Part shown: positions 31,337 to 41,338 of the stretch, one piece after another
Position numbering within the stretch: the first letter of the stretch is position 1
Layout of the letters: every line of letters starts with the position of its first letter
Origin: JAWKTV01 sp041398905
GTDB taxonomy: Bacteria > Planctomycetota > Planctomycetia > Planctomycetales > Planctomycetaceae
Direction: 5' to 3'
Assembly: GCA_041398905.1 (NCBI GenBank)
Contig: JAWKTV010000013.1
Span: forward strand, 62,001 to 126,000
DNA: 64,000 nucleotides
Made by a program: the position numbers and the translations under genes
Notes under the pieces: model-generated
Database searches by the model: none
Seen by the model: only the letters and a program-made list of their open reading frames with translations
What the model was told of the DNA's origin: nothing

Positions 31337-31532
31337 GACACACCCGTCTGAACCTCAACATCGAAAGGAGCCAGGAGTGCCCGCAACATCGAAGGAGGGC
31401 GTCGTCAGCCAACTTACGGCCCCGCCGTCAACGAGCGATCAACACCGCCAACTACAGCGTACCAGTCAGTAAAGCCAAGGGGAATGCCGGTCAGGACGAA
31501 ACAGGCATCCCCGGTTCCCGGGAACAGGTCGG

Positions 31533-31616
31533 GTGGCGGGGACACTCCCAAGGAAGCCCCCGGTGGGAACGCCTGCAATGTCAAGGGCTTCCGCTATCGC
31601 GGAGCGGCCCCGCCGC
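31533..31616. repeat. GC-rich palindromic dispersed repeat, copy B
   Basis: It has the same block order as copy A: GTGGCGGGG, AGGAAGCCCC, AACGCCTGC, GGGCTTCCGCT, TCGCGG, CCCCGCC. It overlaps the last codons of the cytochrome-like gene (stop at 31594), so the end of that protein is encoded by the repeat. Confidence 0.65.
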
Positions 31617-34600
31617 TCGGCGGCGGGGCCGATGACTGCAACAGGAACACGATCAGATCACCCAACGACTCGGGTGAAATCTTCTCAACCAACTGAGCCG
31701 GCATCAGCGACAGTCGCGAATCCTTCCGTTGGTCGATGTCGCTCGTCGCGACGGTGAACTCTTTCCCCTCAGCGTTCGCCAGCACCAGTGTCGCTCCCTC
31801 TTCACGCCGAATAAGCCCGGTCAGCACGCGGCCGTCCTCCATCACGAGGGCCGTCGTCTTGAAAGCGGCATCGACGTTGCGATTCGGGTCGAGGATGTCT
31901 TCGAGCAGCCGATCCGCTCCCCGGATACCGACCCCGTCCAGTTGCGGACCGATCTTCGCCCCCGCACCACCAATCTGATGGCAGGCCGCGCAATGCTGCT
32001 TGAAGACCTCCTGCCCGCGAGCGGGATCGTGTAAGGAGGCGGTCTGGCGGAACAGCTCGCGGCGCCGAGTGAGCAGTTCCGCGATCGCGGCGTCCGGTTC
32101 AGGCAGGTCGGCCGTCAGTGCGGCGAACCGGGCATCGAAGTCATCAAGGCTCCAGGTCCTGAGCCGCTCGACGATCGCGACATCCTGCAAGATTCGGGGA
32201 GAGGCAACTCCTGCTCGATGAGACGAACGAAGAGCGACGCCCCGGCCTGATCACCGGCGAGCACGCTCGCAAGCCGCCGCTGTTCGCTGGCCGGCACCGC
32301 TTGAATCACTCGCTTCACCAACCCCGCGACCCGGTCGCTCCCAGCGTCCGGACCGCTTCCGTGTGACTCACCCTCGGAGCCATCCCTCGCGTCGGCGATG
32401 GTCAGCAGACATTGTTCGCGCAGCTCTCCGCGAGTACCGCACCCGCCGCCGCCTCGCTGAGCATCGCCAGCCGGGCATCGGGATGGAGCGACAGAATCGC
32501 CCCGGCCGCGGTGCTCCGCAAGCTACCCGCCGCGTTCGTGTCCCGAACGATCGTGGTCAGTTGAGGCGACAACTCGTCGAGCTTCAGCTCCGCCACGAGC
32601 TGACAGGCTTCCAGTTGCGGCGACTCGCCGGACGGGTTCAGGCCATCGACCGAGAACCGGCCAGCGGCGAGCCAGGCATAGGCGGTACCGGGGTCGCCGT
32701 CGACGATCTCGACAGACCCCCGTCGGCCCGCGAACTCGGTGAGGTCCCACTCGACGCGTTGAGCGGTGTCGTTCCGTGGGGGCTGGGCTTCCCGCAGGAT
32801 GGCCCGCGAGTCCGCATCGACGAGCCTGACGAGATTGTGGGGCGTTGCTGGCTTGTTCGGAAAACCATTGTGCCCGGCGACGAAGAAGCTCAGGCGGCTC
32901 GGAAGTTCAAAGCTGTCGGACCGAAGGATCCCGGTGCCGGTCTCGCCGGGCGGGAACGACGAGTGCAGCATCGCCCCCTGCACCCCATCGGCAAACGGCC
33001 GCGTCTGCGTCCCGAACGCGGACTCCGGCCGGGCATTGGGGCCGTACGCGACGGGGGTCCAACCGAGTTGTTGGGACAGCGGTTGCTGTAACAGCTCACC
33101 AACGATGCGAGTCGCCCAGCCTTGCAGCAAGTCGCGATGCTCGCCGCCCCGCTGGTTGAGCCCCTGCTGGATGCTGCGAAGGCTGGCAAGCTGTGACTGC
33201 CAGTTGGCGTCCGACTCGGAAAGCTGCGAGACGAGCGTAGTGAGTTGGTCGGCATCCCCAAAGCGGGAGATGCGCTGGATTGCGGCGGAACGTTTCGAGT
33301 CCGCGAGCTTCGGCAGCAGTTCGAGCAACAGCGCGGATGCGGCGGGCGAATCACTGCCCAGAGCGACAACTGACCAGATTTCAGAATGCTCGGTCGCGGA
33401 GGCGCGGATGCTGTCGAGGTTGTCCGGCACGCTCATCAGAGCGCGAAGAGTTAGCAGAATCTGGTGCCGCAGATGGGTGTCCTGCGAGTTGGCGTCGAAC
33501 CGCGCAAAGGTGCGCGAAAGAAACGCCTGACCGTCGATCATGCGGGCACTCGTCGCCAGCGAGCCGGGCTGCGCAGCAATCTCCTCGTAGATGATTCTCA
33601 GGACATGTGGATCGCGCAGCGCGCTGACTTGGCCCGACTCAGTGGCGTCTCCACGGTGGGCCAGTTTGACAACCGCGCTTGAATCAAGTGACAGCAGCGT
33701 CTCGACTGCGGCCGCGATCACGAAAGGTGACTCGTCGTCCAAGACTTCGGCACCATTCAGGTCGCCCATCAAGAGTTCTCCCGCCAGCCGGATAAGCATT
33801 GCCCGTCCGGCATCGGAGAGCTGCGGCAACTGACGATTCTGGTACCGGCGTTTGGCCGCCATCGCCGCTTGAGCGGCGGTATGCTTCGCACGGATAGTGG
33901 CGACTGCGATCCCGCGGGTGACGACATTCGGCGACCCCAGTTGCTCGATCAACTCATCGAGCGACAACTCCGTCAGATCAAACTCCGCTGGCGACGACCC
34001 GCCCTGGCCAAGCGCGGGCTTGGGTTCGGGACTCGCAACTCGCAACTCTGAACTTTCGACTCCCCGATACACAATTCGCCAGATCCGCCCCTGCGAGCGG
34101 TCCCGCTTCGGGTGCTCCAGCGGCACCTCGTAGTGGCCGATGATGGCGTTGTAGAAGTCGGCAATGTACAGCGCGCCGTCGGGGCCCAACTTCACGTCGA
34201 CCGGGCGGAACCAGCCGTCGTCGCAGGTGATGAAGTCCTCCTGCGTGTTGACCCACGGCGAGGAGCCGCGCCATTCGATCTTGTCACGATGCACGCGGCC
34301 AGTCACCGGATTGCACAGGAAGATGCAGCCGTTGTAGTCGGCGGGATACTGCGGAGCCTCGTACCATGCGCAGCCGCAGATGCCGGTGCTGCCGTGGTTG
34401 TGGTCAATCATGTCCGGCCCGAAGCCGAGGCCATCGTGCGGCTTGCCGAAGCTCTGGTAATACGCCCCGCGAATCAGGCACGTGAGCGGCATCGAATGGC
34501 AATCGGCGGAGTACAGGTTCCCCCACGGGTCGAAGCAGAGACCGAACGGGTTGACCTGCCCATGCGTCCAATGCTCGACACGGCTGCCATCGGGTTTGAA

Positions 34601-35269
34601 GCGGAACGTGTTCCCCGAGTTCATTTCGACGACGTGACCGTCGGTCCCTTGCACCTTCGACGTATTGCGGAACCCGTGGCAGGCGTAGATCCAGCCATCG
34701 AGGCCGCGGGTGAAGGAGTTGACCATCCCGTGGGTGTCGAGGTTACCGAAGGGGCCATAGAGCTTCTCCCGCTGATCCGCTTTGCCGTCGCCGTCGGTAT
34801 CGCGGAAGCGTTCGATGTTGGGGATTGAGTAGATGATCGCCCCGTCGCCATCGGGGATGATGCCGATCGGGATGTTGAGTCCCTCGGCGAAGCGAGTGAT
34901 GCTGGCGGGCTTGCCGGTGTCGTCGATGCCGTCGATCACGACGACCCAGTCGCGAGCGGGTCGTTCTTCGGGTTTGCCCCAGCGTTCCTCACGAGCTTCG
35001 ACACCTTCCCCGCCGACGGGGTAGGGGTACTCGACCGACGAGGTGACCCATAGCCGGCCCTGGGCGTCGAAGTTCATGTTCATCGGCTGCCCGATGTCCG
35101 GGTTGCTGGCGACGAGCTGGATCTCGAACCCGGGCGGCAGGTGGAACTTCGTGAGCTGCTCGGCCGGAGTGAGCGGGTCGGTCTCGACGACGAGCGCCTG
35201 AGCCGGGAGGGGAGCACCAGCGACAAGCGATAGCAGGCAGGCGATGGTGAGCGTGGCGATTCTTCGCAT
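31594..35269 (-). CDS. PVC-type membrane-bound dehydrogenase/haem-binding protein (frameshifts near 32410 and 32195)
   Basis: I take ATG 35269 (MRRIATLTIACLLSLVAGAPLPA), a signal peptide. The N-terminal part (about residues 30-430) is the glucose/sorbosone dehydrogenase-like propeller found in planctomycetes, with FHLPPGFEIQLVASNPDIG and FRDTDGDGKADQREKLY, a Ca-binding-like loop. A HEAT-like middle region follows. Near 32410 the frame passes from LAESCANN to LREQCLLTIADARDG, and near 32195 again to GVASPRILQDVAIVERL. The C-terminus has a c-type haem site CAACH in GQEVFKQHCAACHQIGG. The joined length is about 1,220 residues. It is periplasmic; the substrate is unknown but sugars or alcohols are likely. 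Confidence 0.85.
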
Positions 35270-35448
35270 GGGTGTAATCAGTCGCGGGGACGCAGTGGTC
35301 AGACCTCGGTTGTCGGTCATCAGCGTCGGAAGCCCGGAACTCCGCGGGGGCGAGGACGCGGCGCGACGCAAGAGTCGTTGAAACGGATGCAGGCGATCAG
35401 GACTTTCGATCCGCAGGTACGGACCACGGACAACAATTGACCGAACTC

Positions 35449-35739
35449 TCAAAACTGCCAGCCGTCCCACAGGGTGACGTAGAAGTCGATCCAGCCACCC
35501 AGCCACGGCACGTAGTGTGACAGCTTCCAGAGCGGTTCGTAGAACGCGGCGATCCAGGGGGAGTCGTCAACGAACTTGCTGCTGTACCACTTCCAGTACA
35601 TCGGCCCGATTGAGAGAACGTACAGGCCGAAGAGGACCGTCATGCGGGCGGTGAGGCCGATGAGATAATCAGCGACGCTGCCCCAGGAGTTGCCGGCCTC
35701 GGCTTCGGGTCTTTGCTGTTCGGACGCTTGATGGGTCAC
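35449..35739 (-). CDS. Small membrane protein, function unknown
   Basis: This is a 96-residue protein with a polar N-terminus, one hydrophobic segment (about residues 30-50, ARMTVLFGLYVLSIGPMYW) and an aromatic-rich C-terminal half with many Trp residues. It is divergent from the TGS-domain GTPase. The composition is gene-like. I do not recognise the family. Confidence 0.6.
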   Translation of the reverse strand: MTHQASEQQRPEAEAGNSWGSVADYLIGLTARMTVLFGLYVLSIGPMYWKWYSSKFVDDSPWIAAFYEPLWKLSHYVPWLGGWIDFYVTLWDGWQF

Positions 35740-35869
35740 GATGGGGGCAGTCAGGTCGGTGGACGGAAGCGGGACGAGCGGCGACGATAGGCGAGTTAGT
35801 CTTCACCTCGCTGCAGGTTGGCTCAGCCGACCCGGCAGGTCACCCGCGAATACGAAAACGCCAGTACGG

Positions 35870-36859
35870 ATGCCCGCGAATCTTACCCCACAGTACCAGA
35901 AAGCCGAAAGCGAGTTCCGCCGCGCGCAGTCCGCGCAGGAGCGGGTGCAGTGCCTGGAGCTGATGCTGCAGCTCATCCCGAAGCACAAAGGGACCGAAAA
36001 GCTGCAGGCCGACCTGAAGACGAAGCTCAAGGAAACACGGGCGGACGTGCAGACCGAAGCCAAAGCCCCCAAAGGGGGAAAGAGCTATCGGTTCCCCCGG
36101 CAGGGAGCGGGAACGATCATCATCATTGGTGCCCCGAACGCCGGCAAGAGCCGCATCCTCGCCGAACTGACCAACGCCGAGCCGACGGTCGCCGAGTACC
36201 CGTTCACCACGCACGAGCCGCTGCCGGGGATCATGCGCTGGGAAGATGTCAGCGTACAGCTCATTGACACTCCACCGGTCGCCTCGGGCCACATCGAGCC
36301 GTATGTCGTGAACCTCGTGCGGGCCGCGGACGCCGTGCTGCTGGCGTTCGACGGATCGTCCGACGATGCCCCCGAGCAGACAGTCGAGGTCCTGGAACTG
36401 CTGGCGAGCCGCAAGACGCGACTCGCCGAGGAGACGGGACTCGACGAGAACGACCTCGGAGTCGTGCTGGTGAAGACATTGATGGTCGTCACCCGCGGCG
36501 ACAACCCGGACGTTGACGCGAGGCTGGAGTTGCTGGGCGAGCTGACGACGCTCGATTTTCCCGTGCAATCGGTCGAGTTCGACCGCGACGACTCGCGAGA
36601 GACGCTGCGGAAGAAGGTGTACGACCTGCTGGGCGTCATGCGAGTCTACACCAAACGCCCCGGTCGACCGAAGGACGAAGGCGACCCGTTCACGATCCCG
36701 ATCGGCGGCACCGTCGAAGAACTCGCCGCACAGGTCCACCGCGACCTCGCGGAGTCGCTCAAGTTCGCGAAAGTCTGGGGAACAAGCGCCCACGACGGGC
36801 AAAGCGTCGGCCGCGAGCACGTCCTCTCGGACGGAGATGTGGTTGAACTCTATGCGTAA
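35870..36859 (+). CDS. Obg/DRG-type GTPase with C-terminal TGS domain
   Basis: I take ATG 35870 (MPANLTPQYQKAES), giving 329 residues. An N-terminal helical hairpin precedes the G domain: G1 GAPNAGKSRIL, G2 region TVAEYPFTTHEPLPGIM, G3 VQLIDTPP, G4-like TLMVVTRGDN. G4 is not a clean NKxD, which may change nucleotide choice. The last 65 residues form a TGS domain (FTIPIGGTVEELAAQVHRDL through LSDGDVVELYA). Proteins of this class bind ribosomes or RNA. A hairpin follows the stop. Confidence 0.85.
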   Translation: MPANLTPQYQKAESEFRRAQSAQERVQCLELMLQLIPKHKGTEKLQADLKTKLKETRADVQTEAKAPKGGKSYRFPRQGAGTIIIIGAPNAGKSRILAELTNAEPTVAEYPFTTHEPLPGIMRWEDVSVQLIDTPPVASGHIEPYVVNLVRAADAVLLAFDGSSDDAPEQTVEVLELLASRKTRLAEETGLDENDLGVVLVKTLMVVTRGDNPDVDARLELLGELTTLDFPVQSVEFDRDDSRETLRKKVYDLLGVMRVYTKRPGRPKDEGDPFTIPIGGTVEELAAQVHRDLAESLKFAKVWGTSAHDGQSVGREHVLSDGDVVELYA

Positions 36860-36870
36860 GTGTTGAACAG

Positions 36871-36893
36871 GCCCGGCGTCGGCAACGCCGGGT
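36871..36893 (+). terminator. Hairpin after the TGS-domain GTPase gene
   Basis: CCCGGCGT and ACGCCGGG form an 8-bp stem with a 5-nt loop, 12 bases after the stop. It has the form CCCGGC-9-GCCGGG also seen at 8528-8550. No U-tract follows. Confidence 0.45.
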
Positions 36894-37096
36894 CCAATCA
36901 ACATGGAAGGAAGCGATTGACACCGGAATCACTCCAGGTTGCGCGGATCAATACTCGACACGGTACCACGAAGTTCTCAGGCGCACCGCGCACAATGTCA
37001 CATCATCAACCCCAGCAGCGCGCGATGTCGTCGTCGACGCACTCGCGAGCACCAGCGCCATCCGCGCTCAATTCTTGGACCCATTGACAGCACGAA

Positions 37097-37891
37097 ATGA
37101 CCAGACGAGTCGCACTCATTACTGGAGGCACGCGCGGAATCGGACTCGGCATCGCGCGGTCGCTTGCCGACTCAGGTTACGCGCTCGCCCTCAACGGCAT
37201 GCGGCCGGAGCAGGGCGTGGCGGACGTGCTGGCGGAACTGCGGCTGCGGACCGATGTCCACTACTGCCCCGGCGATGTCAGCAGCGCGAGCGATCGGAAG
37301 TCGATGCTCGACACCACGCTCGACCGCTTCGGGGCGGTGGACGTGCTCGTCAACAACGCCGGCATCACCTCGCCGGGACGCAAGGACATTCTGGAGGCCG
37401 ATGAGGAGGCGTTTGATCGTGTCGTGGGGGTCAACCTCAAGGGGCCGTTCTTCCTGACGAAGGCGGTCGCGAACTGGATGTCCAGCAATCCGCAACCGAC
37501 AGCGGATGCTGATGGGCCGAAGAGCCCGCCGCCGCGACGCTGCATCATCAACATCTCGTCCATCTCCAGCGAGTTTGTTTCGGTCAACCGGGGCGACTAC
37601 TGCCTCACCAAAGCCGCCACGAGGATGGCGACGAAGCTGTGGGCCGCCCGGCTGGCCGAGTTCGCGATCGATGTCTTCGAGATCCAGCCCGGCGTCATTC
37701 GCAGCGACATGACCGCCGGCGTGACGGAGAAGTACGACCGGCTGCTGGCCGAGGGGCTCACGCTGGATCGCCGCTGGGGCGAACCGGCCGATATCGGACG
37801 CGCCGCCGCCATGCTGGCGCGCGGTGATCTTCCTTACGCCACGGGTCAGGTGCTCAAGCTGGATGGCGGGATGACGATCCGCGTGCTGTAG
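37097..37891 (+). CDS. Short-chain dehydrogenase/reductase, 3-oxoacyl-ACP-reductase-like
   Basis: This is a 264-residue NAD(P)-dependent oxidoreductase. The Rossmann motif is TGGTRGIGLGIA near the N-terminus, NNAG is in VLVNNAGITSPG, and the catalytic Ser and Tyr-Lys are in IINISSISSEFVSVNRGDYCLTKAA (YxxxK as YCLTK). The C-terminus YATGQVLKLDGGMTIRVL is typical. An insertion of about 20 residues (SSNPQPTADADGPKSPPPRR) separates the fourth strand from the NISS segment. In operon-free context the substrate cannot be told; sugar or acyl reductase are both possible. Confidence 0.85.
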   Translation: MTRRVALITGGTRGIGLGIARSLADSGYALALNGMRPEQGVADVLAELRLRTDVHYCPGDVSSASDRKSMLDTTLDRFGAVDVLVNNAGITSPGRKDILEADEEAFDRVVGVNLKGPFFLTKAVANWMSSNPQPTADADGPKSPPPRRCIINISSISSEFVSVNRGDYCLTKAATRMATKLWAARLAEFAIDVFEIQPGVIRSDMTAGVTEKYDRLLAEGLTLDRRWGEPADIGRAAAMLARGDLPYATGQVLKLDGGMTIRVL

Positions 37892-37926
37892 AGTCGCATC
37901 GACGCTGCACGGTGTGGTTGCCCGGC

Positions 37927-38262
37927 TCAGACCTCTTTGACCTCTCCCGTGGTCGGCCGATCCGATCCCGCGTCTGACGCCTGTCCTTCGCCGCGCTGTC
38001 GACTTGATCGGGTTTGCCACCAGCCAGTCACCGCATCCAGTACGGGGGTCAGCCCCTGCATGTAGACCAGCACCCCGAAGATGACGACCACGCCAAACAG
38101 CAGCAGGCCGAGAGCCGTCTGCAGTCCCGGCACGATCACCAGCGCAATGACGCAGGTCATGGTGATGGCAAAGTACTTGAACCGCCGCCGCAGGATGCGC
38201 AACTCCCGCTCCGCGACGGCAAGCCGGTCTTCAAGTGAGCGTGCTGGTTCGGGGGTCGACAA
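37927..38262 (-). CDS. Small two-TM protein, function unknown
   Basis: This 111-residue protein has an N-terminal helical, coiled-coil-like segment (RSLEDRLAVAERELRILRRRF), two hydrophobic segments (about residues 32-50 and 52-72) and an acidic C-terminal tail. It is tail to tail with the SDR gene. I recognise no family. Confidence 0.6.
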   Translation of the reverse strand: MSTPEPARSLEDRLAVAERELRILRRRFKYFAITMTCVIALVIVPGLQTALGLLLFGVVVIFGVLVYMQGLTPVLDAVTGWWQTRSSRQRGEGQASDAGSDRPTTGEVKEV

Positions 38263-38571
38263 GGGCGATCAGAGAGTCAGTGCATACGATGGTGAACGAA
38301 ACAGGGAGGCCGGCATGCTCAGCCGCGACAAGCCGAAGTCGCAGCGCTGCACGGCCGATCGACTCAGCAACCGCATCACCGAGAATGTCATCCTCGATAC
38401 CGAGTCACCGGAACATCCTGCGGGCAGCATAATGAATCCCGCACGATCCCGCTGTCGACCGCGCGTCGCGACTGTGAAGCGTCCTGAAAGCATCCTTTGC
38501 GAGCGTGGACAAGCGGAGGCTGGCTGCCACACGACCTTCCGACCCGCCACACGGGAATCATCACGGATCGT
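38263..38571. other. 309-bp intergenic region
   Basis: It lies between two leftward genes. I see no gene, no clear hairpin and no strong promoter. The leader of the small two-TM gene must lie here. Confidence 0.4.
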
Positions 38572-39909
38572 TCACCGGGCCTCATCGTGCAGCGACGCCA
38601 ACAGTTCTTCGACGACGACCAGCTCGCGGCTGGCGAGATCGTCGACCTCCCATGCATCCTGAGGCTTGCGGAATAGCCAGACGCGACTGTCCGCGGCCGG
38701 CCCGGAGGCGGACGTGACGATGATCGGGTCACCGGTATTCGGACCACCTTCGCTGCCGACTTCGATCCCCGTTCCAATCAGACGCCATTCGCCAGTCCGC
38801 AACGAGAACAGTGGTCGGTTTTGAGCATCGCGGCACCGCGTCAAGAATCGCGATTCCTCGCCAGCCGCAGCGGACTCCGCGAGCACCGCCCCGCCGGCCT
38901 CCGCCCCCGATTGTTGAGACCGTTGGCTGGATTCCGGCAACCATGCAGCGAGCAGCGACTCCAGGTCCAGCATGCGGCGATCGCGAACTCCCGATCGGGC
39001 GTCGTCGACGGTCCACAGCCACGCCGGCGTCTGCAGAGCCTCGTCGCCCAAGGCGGGAAGACCATCCGAGGCGTGGCGGTGCATCATCAGCCCGCCGGCA
39101 AGCCCAGCCACCAGCAGCCTTGGCGCTGCGACGGTCTGCCCGCCGGCGATCTCGTTGAGGAACACCTCCAGCTCACGGTCGATCAACGACGTCGATGCCG
39201 CCGCGAAAGCACGCTTGATCTTCGACTCCAACGGACTCCGCGGCCTGCGGTTGATCGCGAAACTCCCCCCTTCGGCCAGTCGGTGCCAGACCTGTTGCCA
39301 CAACTCGGCGGCGGGGTCCGACGACTCGCCCGCAGCGGACCCGCCGGCCGCCAGACTCTCAAGCCATTCCAGCAGTTCTGCGCCGTTGACCAGTTCATCG
39401 AGATACAGGTCATGAACTTCGATGGGTGGCAGGCCGCTTGTCGGCAGGCCTTCCGCGGCGATCCACAGCCACGCGGGCTGCGATTGATCGCGGAGTTCCG
39501 CCACCAGTTCCGCTCCCCTGCGAAGCAGATTCACGTTCCCGTCGATCTCTTCGCCCGCCGCGACGACGTGACGCTCAAAATCCAGCGACGGTGGCAGCAT
39601 CGCCAACCGCTCCGCGGTCGCCACCACGTGCAGCACCGGCTGCGGGCCGCCTCCGCCAGCGACGGACTCGCCGACAACCGCCGCGTGCTGGACCCAACGG
39701 GTCAGCAGATCAGCCCCGCGCAGCTCCCAGGGCGATTGCGCGGCCGGTCCGTCGATGAGCCATCGCCCCTCACTCGTCAGCAGGCGATCCCACGTCAGAC
39801 CTTCGGCGCTCAGTCGGTCGAAACCCGGCGTGTCGATCCAGCTCGCCCCGTAGCAGCCCAGCAGCGACAGCGGCAAATGGTCGAAGGTCAAGACGATGGA
39901 CGCTATCAT
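38572..39909 (-). CDS. Sulfatase-fold protein, probably catalytically degenerate
   Basis: I take ATG 39909 (MIASIVLTFDHLPLSLLGCYGASWIDTPGFDRL), giving 445 residues. The N-terminus matches the start of sulfatases and other alkaline-phosphatase-superfamily proteins (cf. the usual GCYG...TPNLDRL). The formylglycine motif CxPSR is absent where it should follow, and the expected metal-binding DD pair is reduced to one Asp. The last part has LFSLRTGEWRLIGTG and an ending of the WELYDL type (AWEVDDLASRELVVVEELLA). The fold looks kept but sulfatase chemistry lost; a binding role is inference. Confidence 0.65.
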   Translation of the reverse strand: MIASIVLTFDHLPLSLLGCYGASWIDTPGFDRLSAEGLTWDRLLTSEGRWLIDGPAAQSPWELRGADLLTRWVQHAAVVGESVAGGGGPQPVLHVVATAERLAMLPPSLDFERHVVAAGEEIDGNVNLLRRGAELVAELRDQSQPAWLWIAAEGLPTSGLPPIEVHDLYLDELVNGAELLEWLESLAAGGSAAGESSDPAAELWQQVWHRLAEGGSFAINRRPRSPLESKIKRAFAAASTSLIDRELEVFLNEIAGGQTVAAPRLLVAGLAGGLMMHRHASDGLPALGDEALQTPAWLWTVDDARSGVRDRRMLDLESLLAAWLPESSQRSQQSGAEAGGAVLAESAAAGEESRFLTRCRDAQNRPLFSLRTGEWRLIGTGIEVGSEGGPNTGDPIIVTSASGPAADSRVWLFRKPQDAWEVDDLASRELVVVEELLASLHDEAR

Positions 39910-40128
39910 GCGCGGGTGGAAGCGAAAGGGAATAGTCGTTGGACGCCGGACAGGCGGCAGCCCTGCGGCGTCGTATTGTAGCTTCCGCATTCCGATCAAG
40001 CCCGGTCATCATCGGCGGCATTCCCTCGCCCAACGTTGACCGTTCATCCACGACCGTTCGTCCTCGACAACAGCTTCCCGGCCTGCGCGGCGGACGGCAG
40101 TTGATCTTCCGCTTCCTCACTTGAGCAC

Positions 40129-41178
40129 ATGGCAACCCTCCAAGACTGGGGCCAGTTCTTCGCCGTCACGCTGCTGTTCCTGTTCGGACTGCGGTTGTCG
40201 GCTTTCTTCAGCGGCACCGAGACCGGGTTCTATCGCCTCAGCCTGCCCAGAATCGGGATCGATGCCCAGTCCGGCGACCGACGCGCCGGAAGATTGCTCT
40301 GGTTCGCACAGCGGCCGAGCTACTTCGTGGCGACCACGCTCGTTGGCAACAACATCGCCAACTACATCATCACCATCACGACTTCGCTGGCGACGGTGAT
40401 GGTGTTCGGGCATGGTGCCGAGTGGGCGGAGATCGCCGCCACGCTGGCGATCACTCCGGTGATTTTTCTCTTTGGCGAGCTGCTCCCGAAGAACGTCTAC
40501 TACCGCGCCCCCTTTAAGCGAATGCGGCGTGAGATCCCGTTATTCTATGGCTTCTATCTGCTGGTGCTGCCCTTCACATTTCCGCTCGTGCTCTTGACCA
40601 AGGCGATCGAACGTCTGTCCAAGCAGGGGGGCCGGATCCCCGAAATGCTGCCCGGTCGCGGCCGATTCCAGCAGATGATCACGCACGGCCACTGCGAGGG
40701 AGTGCTGACTCAGGCCCAGAGCCGGCTCGCGACCAACGTGCTGCGGTTCGCCACCGAGCGAGTCAGCGAATCGATGACCCCCGCGCATCGGGTGCTGGGC
40801 ATCAGCAATCGCAGTGACGCCCGCACAATTCTCGAATTCGCCCGTAAGTTCGGGACGTCGGCGGTCATTCTCTTTGATGAACAGGCCGGGCAGTCCGCCG
40901 ATGCCAGGAATTGGGACTCCTACGTCCGCGTCGGCGAACTGGCGACGATTCAGTCGGCTCTCGTACCGTCGGTTCGCCGCAAGATGCCGACCATTCCCGC
41001 CACCGCGACGAAGCTGGAAGCGCTCGCGATACTGCACGAGCACTCGACCGTGTTCGGCGTCGTCGTCGATGCGGCGGGCAAGGTGCTGGGGACGATCAGC
41101 CAGCGCGGCCTGGGTGAGCAACTGCGGCTCCCATCGGTCGGCCGCGGCGTCGCATCGCCATCCCGGGCGAACGACTGA
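40129..41178 (+). CDS. CNNM/DUF21 transmembrane protein with CBS region
   Basis: This is a 349-residue protein. Four hydrophobic segments in the DUF21 domain (about residues 8-170) carry FSGTETGFYRLS, GNNIANYIIT and LFGELLPKNVYY, all typical of the CNNM/CorC Mg-transport family. A CBS-pair-like region follows (SESMTPAHRVLGI through VVVDAAGKVLGTISQRGL). The CorC_HlyC C-terminal domain is lacking. It is probably an inner-membrane divalent-cation transporter or its regulator. It is often found as one of several paralogues; only one is here. Confidence 0.8.
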   Translation: MATLQDWGQFFAVTLLFLFGLRLSAFFSGTETGFYRLSLPRIGIDAQSGDRRAGRLLWFAQRPSYFVATTLVGNNIANYIITITTSLATVMVFGHGAEWAEIAATLAITPVIFLFGELLPKNVYYRAPFKRMRREIPLFYGFYLLVLPFTFPLVLLTKAIERLSKQGGRIPEMLPGRGRFQQMITHGHCEGVLTQAQSRLATNVLRFATERVSESMTPAHRVLGISNRSDARTILEFARKFGTSAVILFDEQAGQSADARNWDSYVRVGELATIQSALVPSVRRKMPTIPATATKLEALAILHEHSTVFGVVVDAAGKVLGTISQRGLGEQLRLPSVGRGVASPSRAND

Positions 41179-41338
41179 CCAGCCGTCGACGCACCGACGC
41201 GCCCCGGTCCGACGCGCGTCGTTCGAGTCCTCCCCCGCGATTCGCTACAATCCGGCCGCGCAGGGGATGTGACGCAGTCGCGCGTCGATCCCTGACCATT
41301 CACAACGCGACGATCGACGAGCAAACAGGGAGAGCGGG

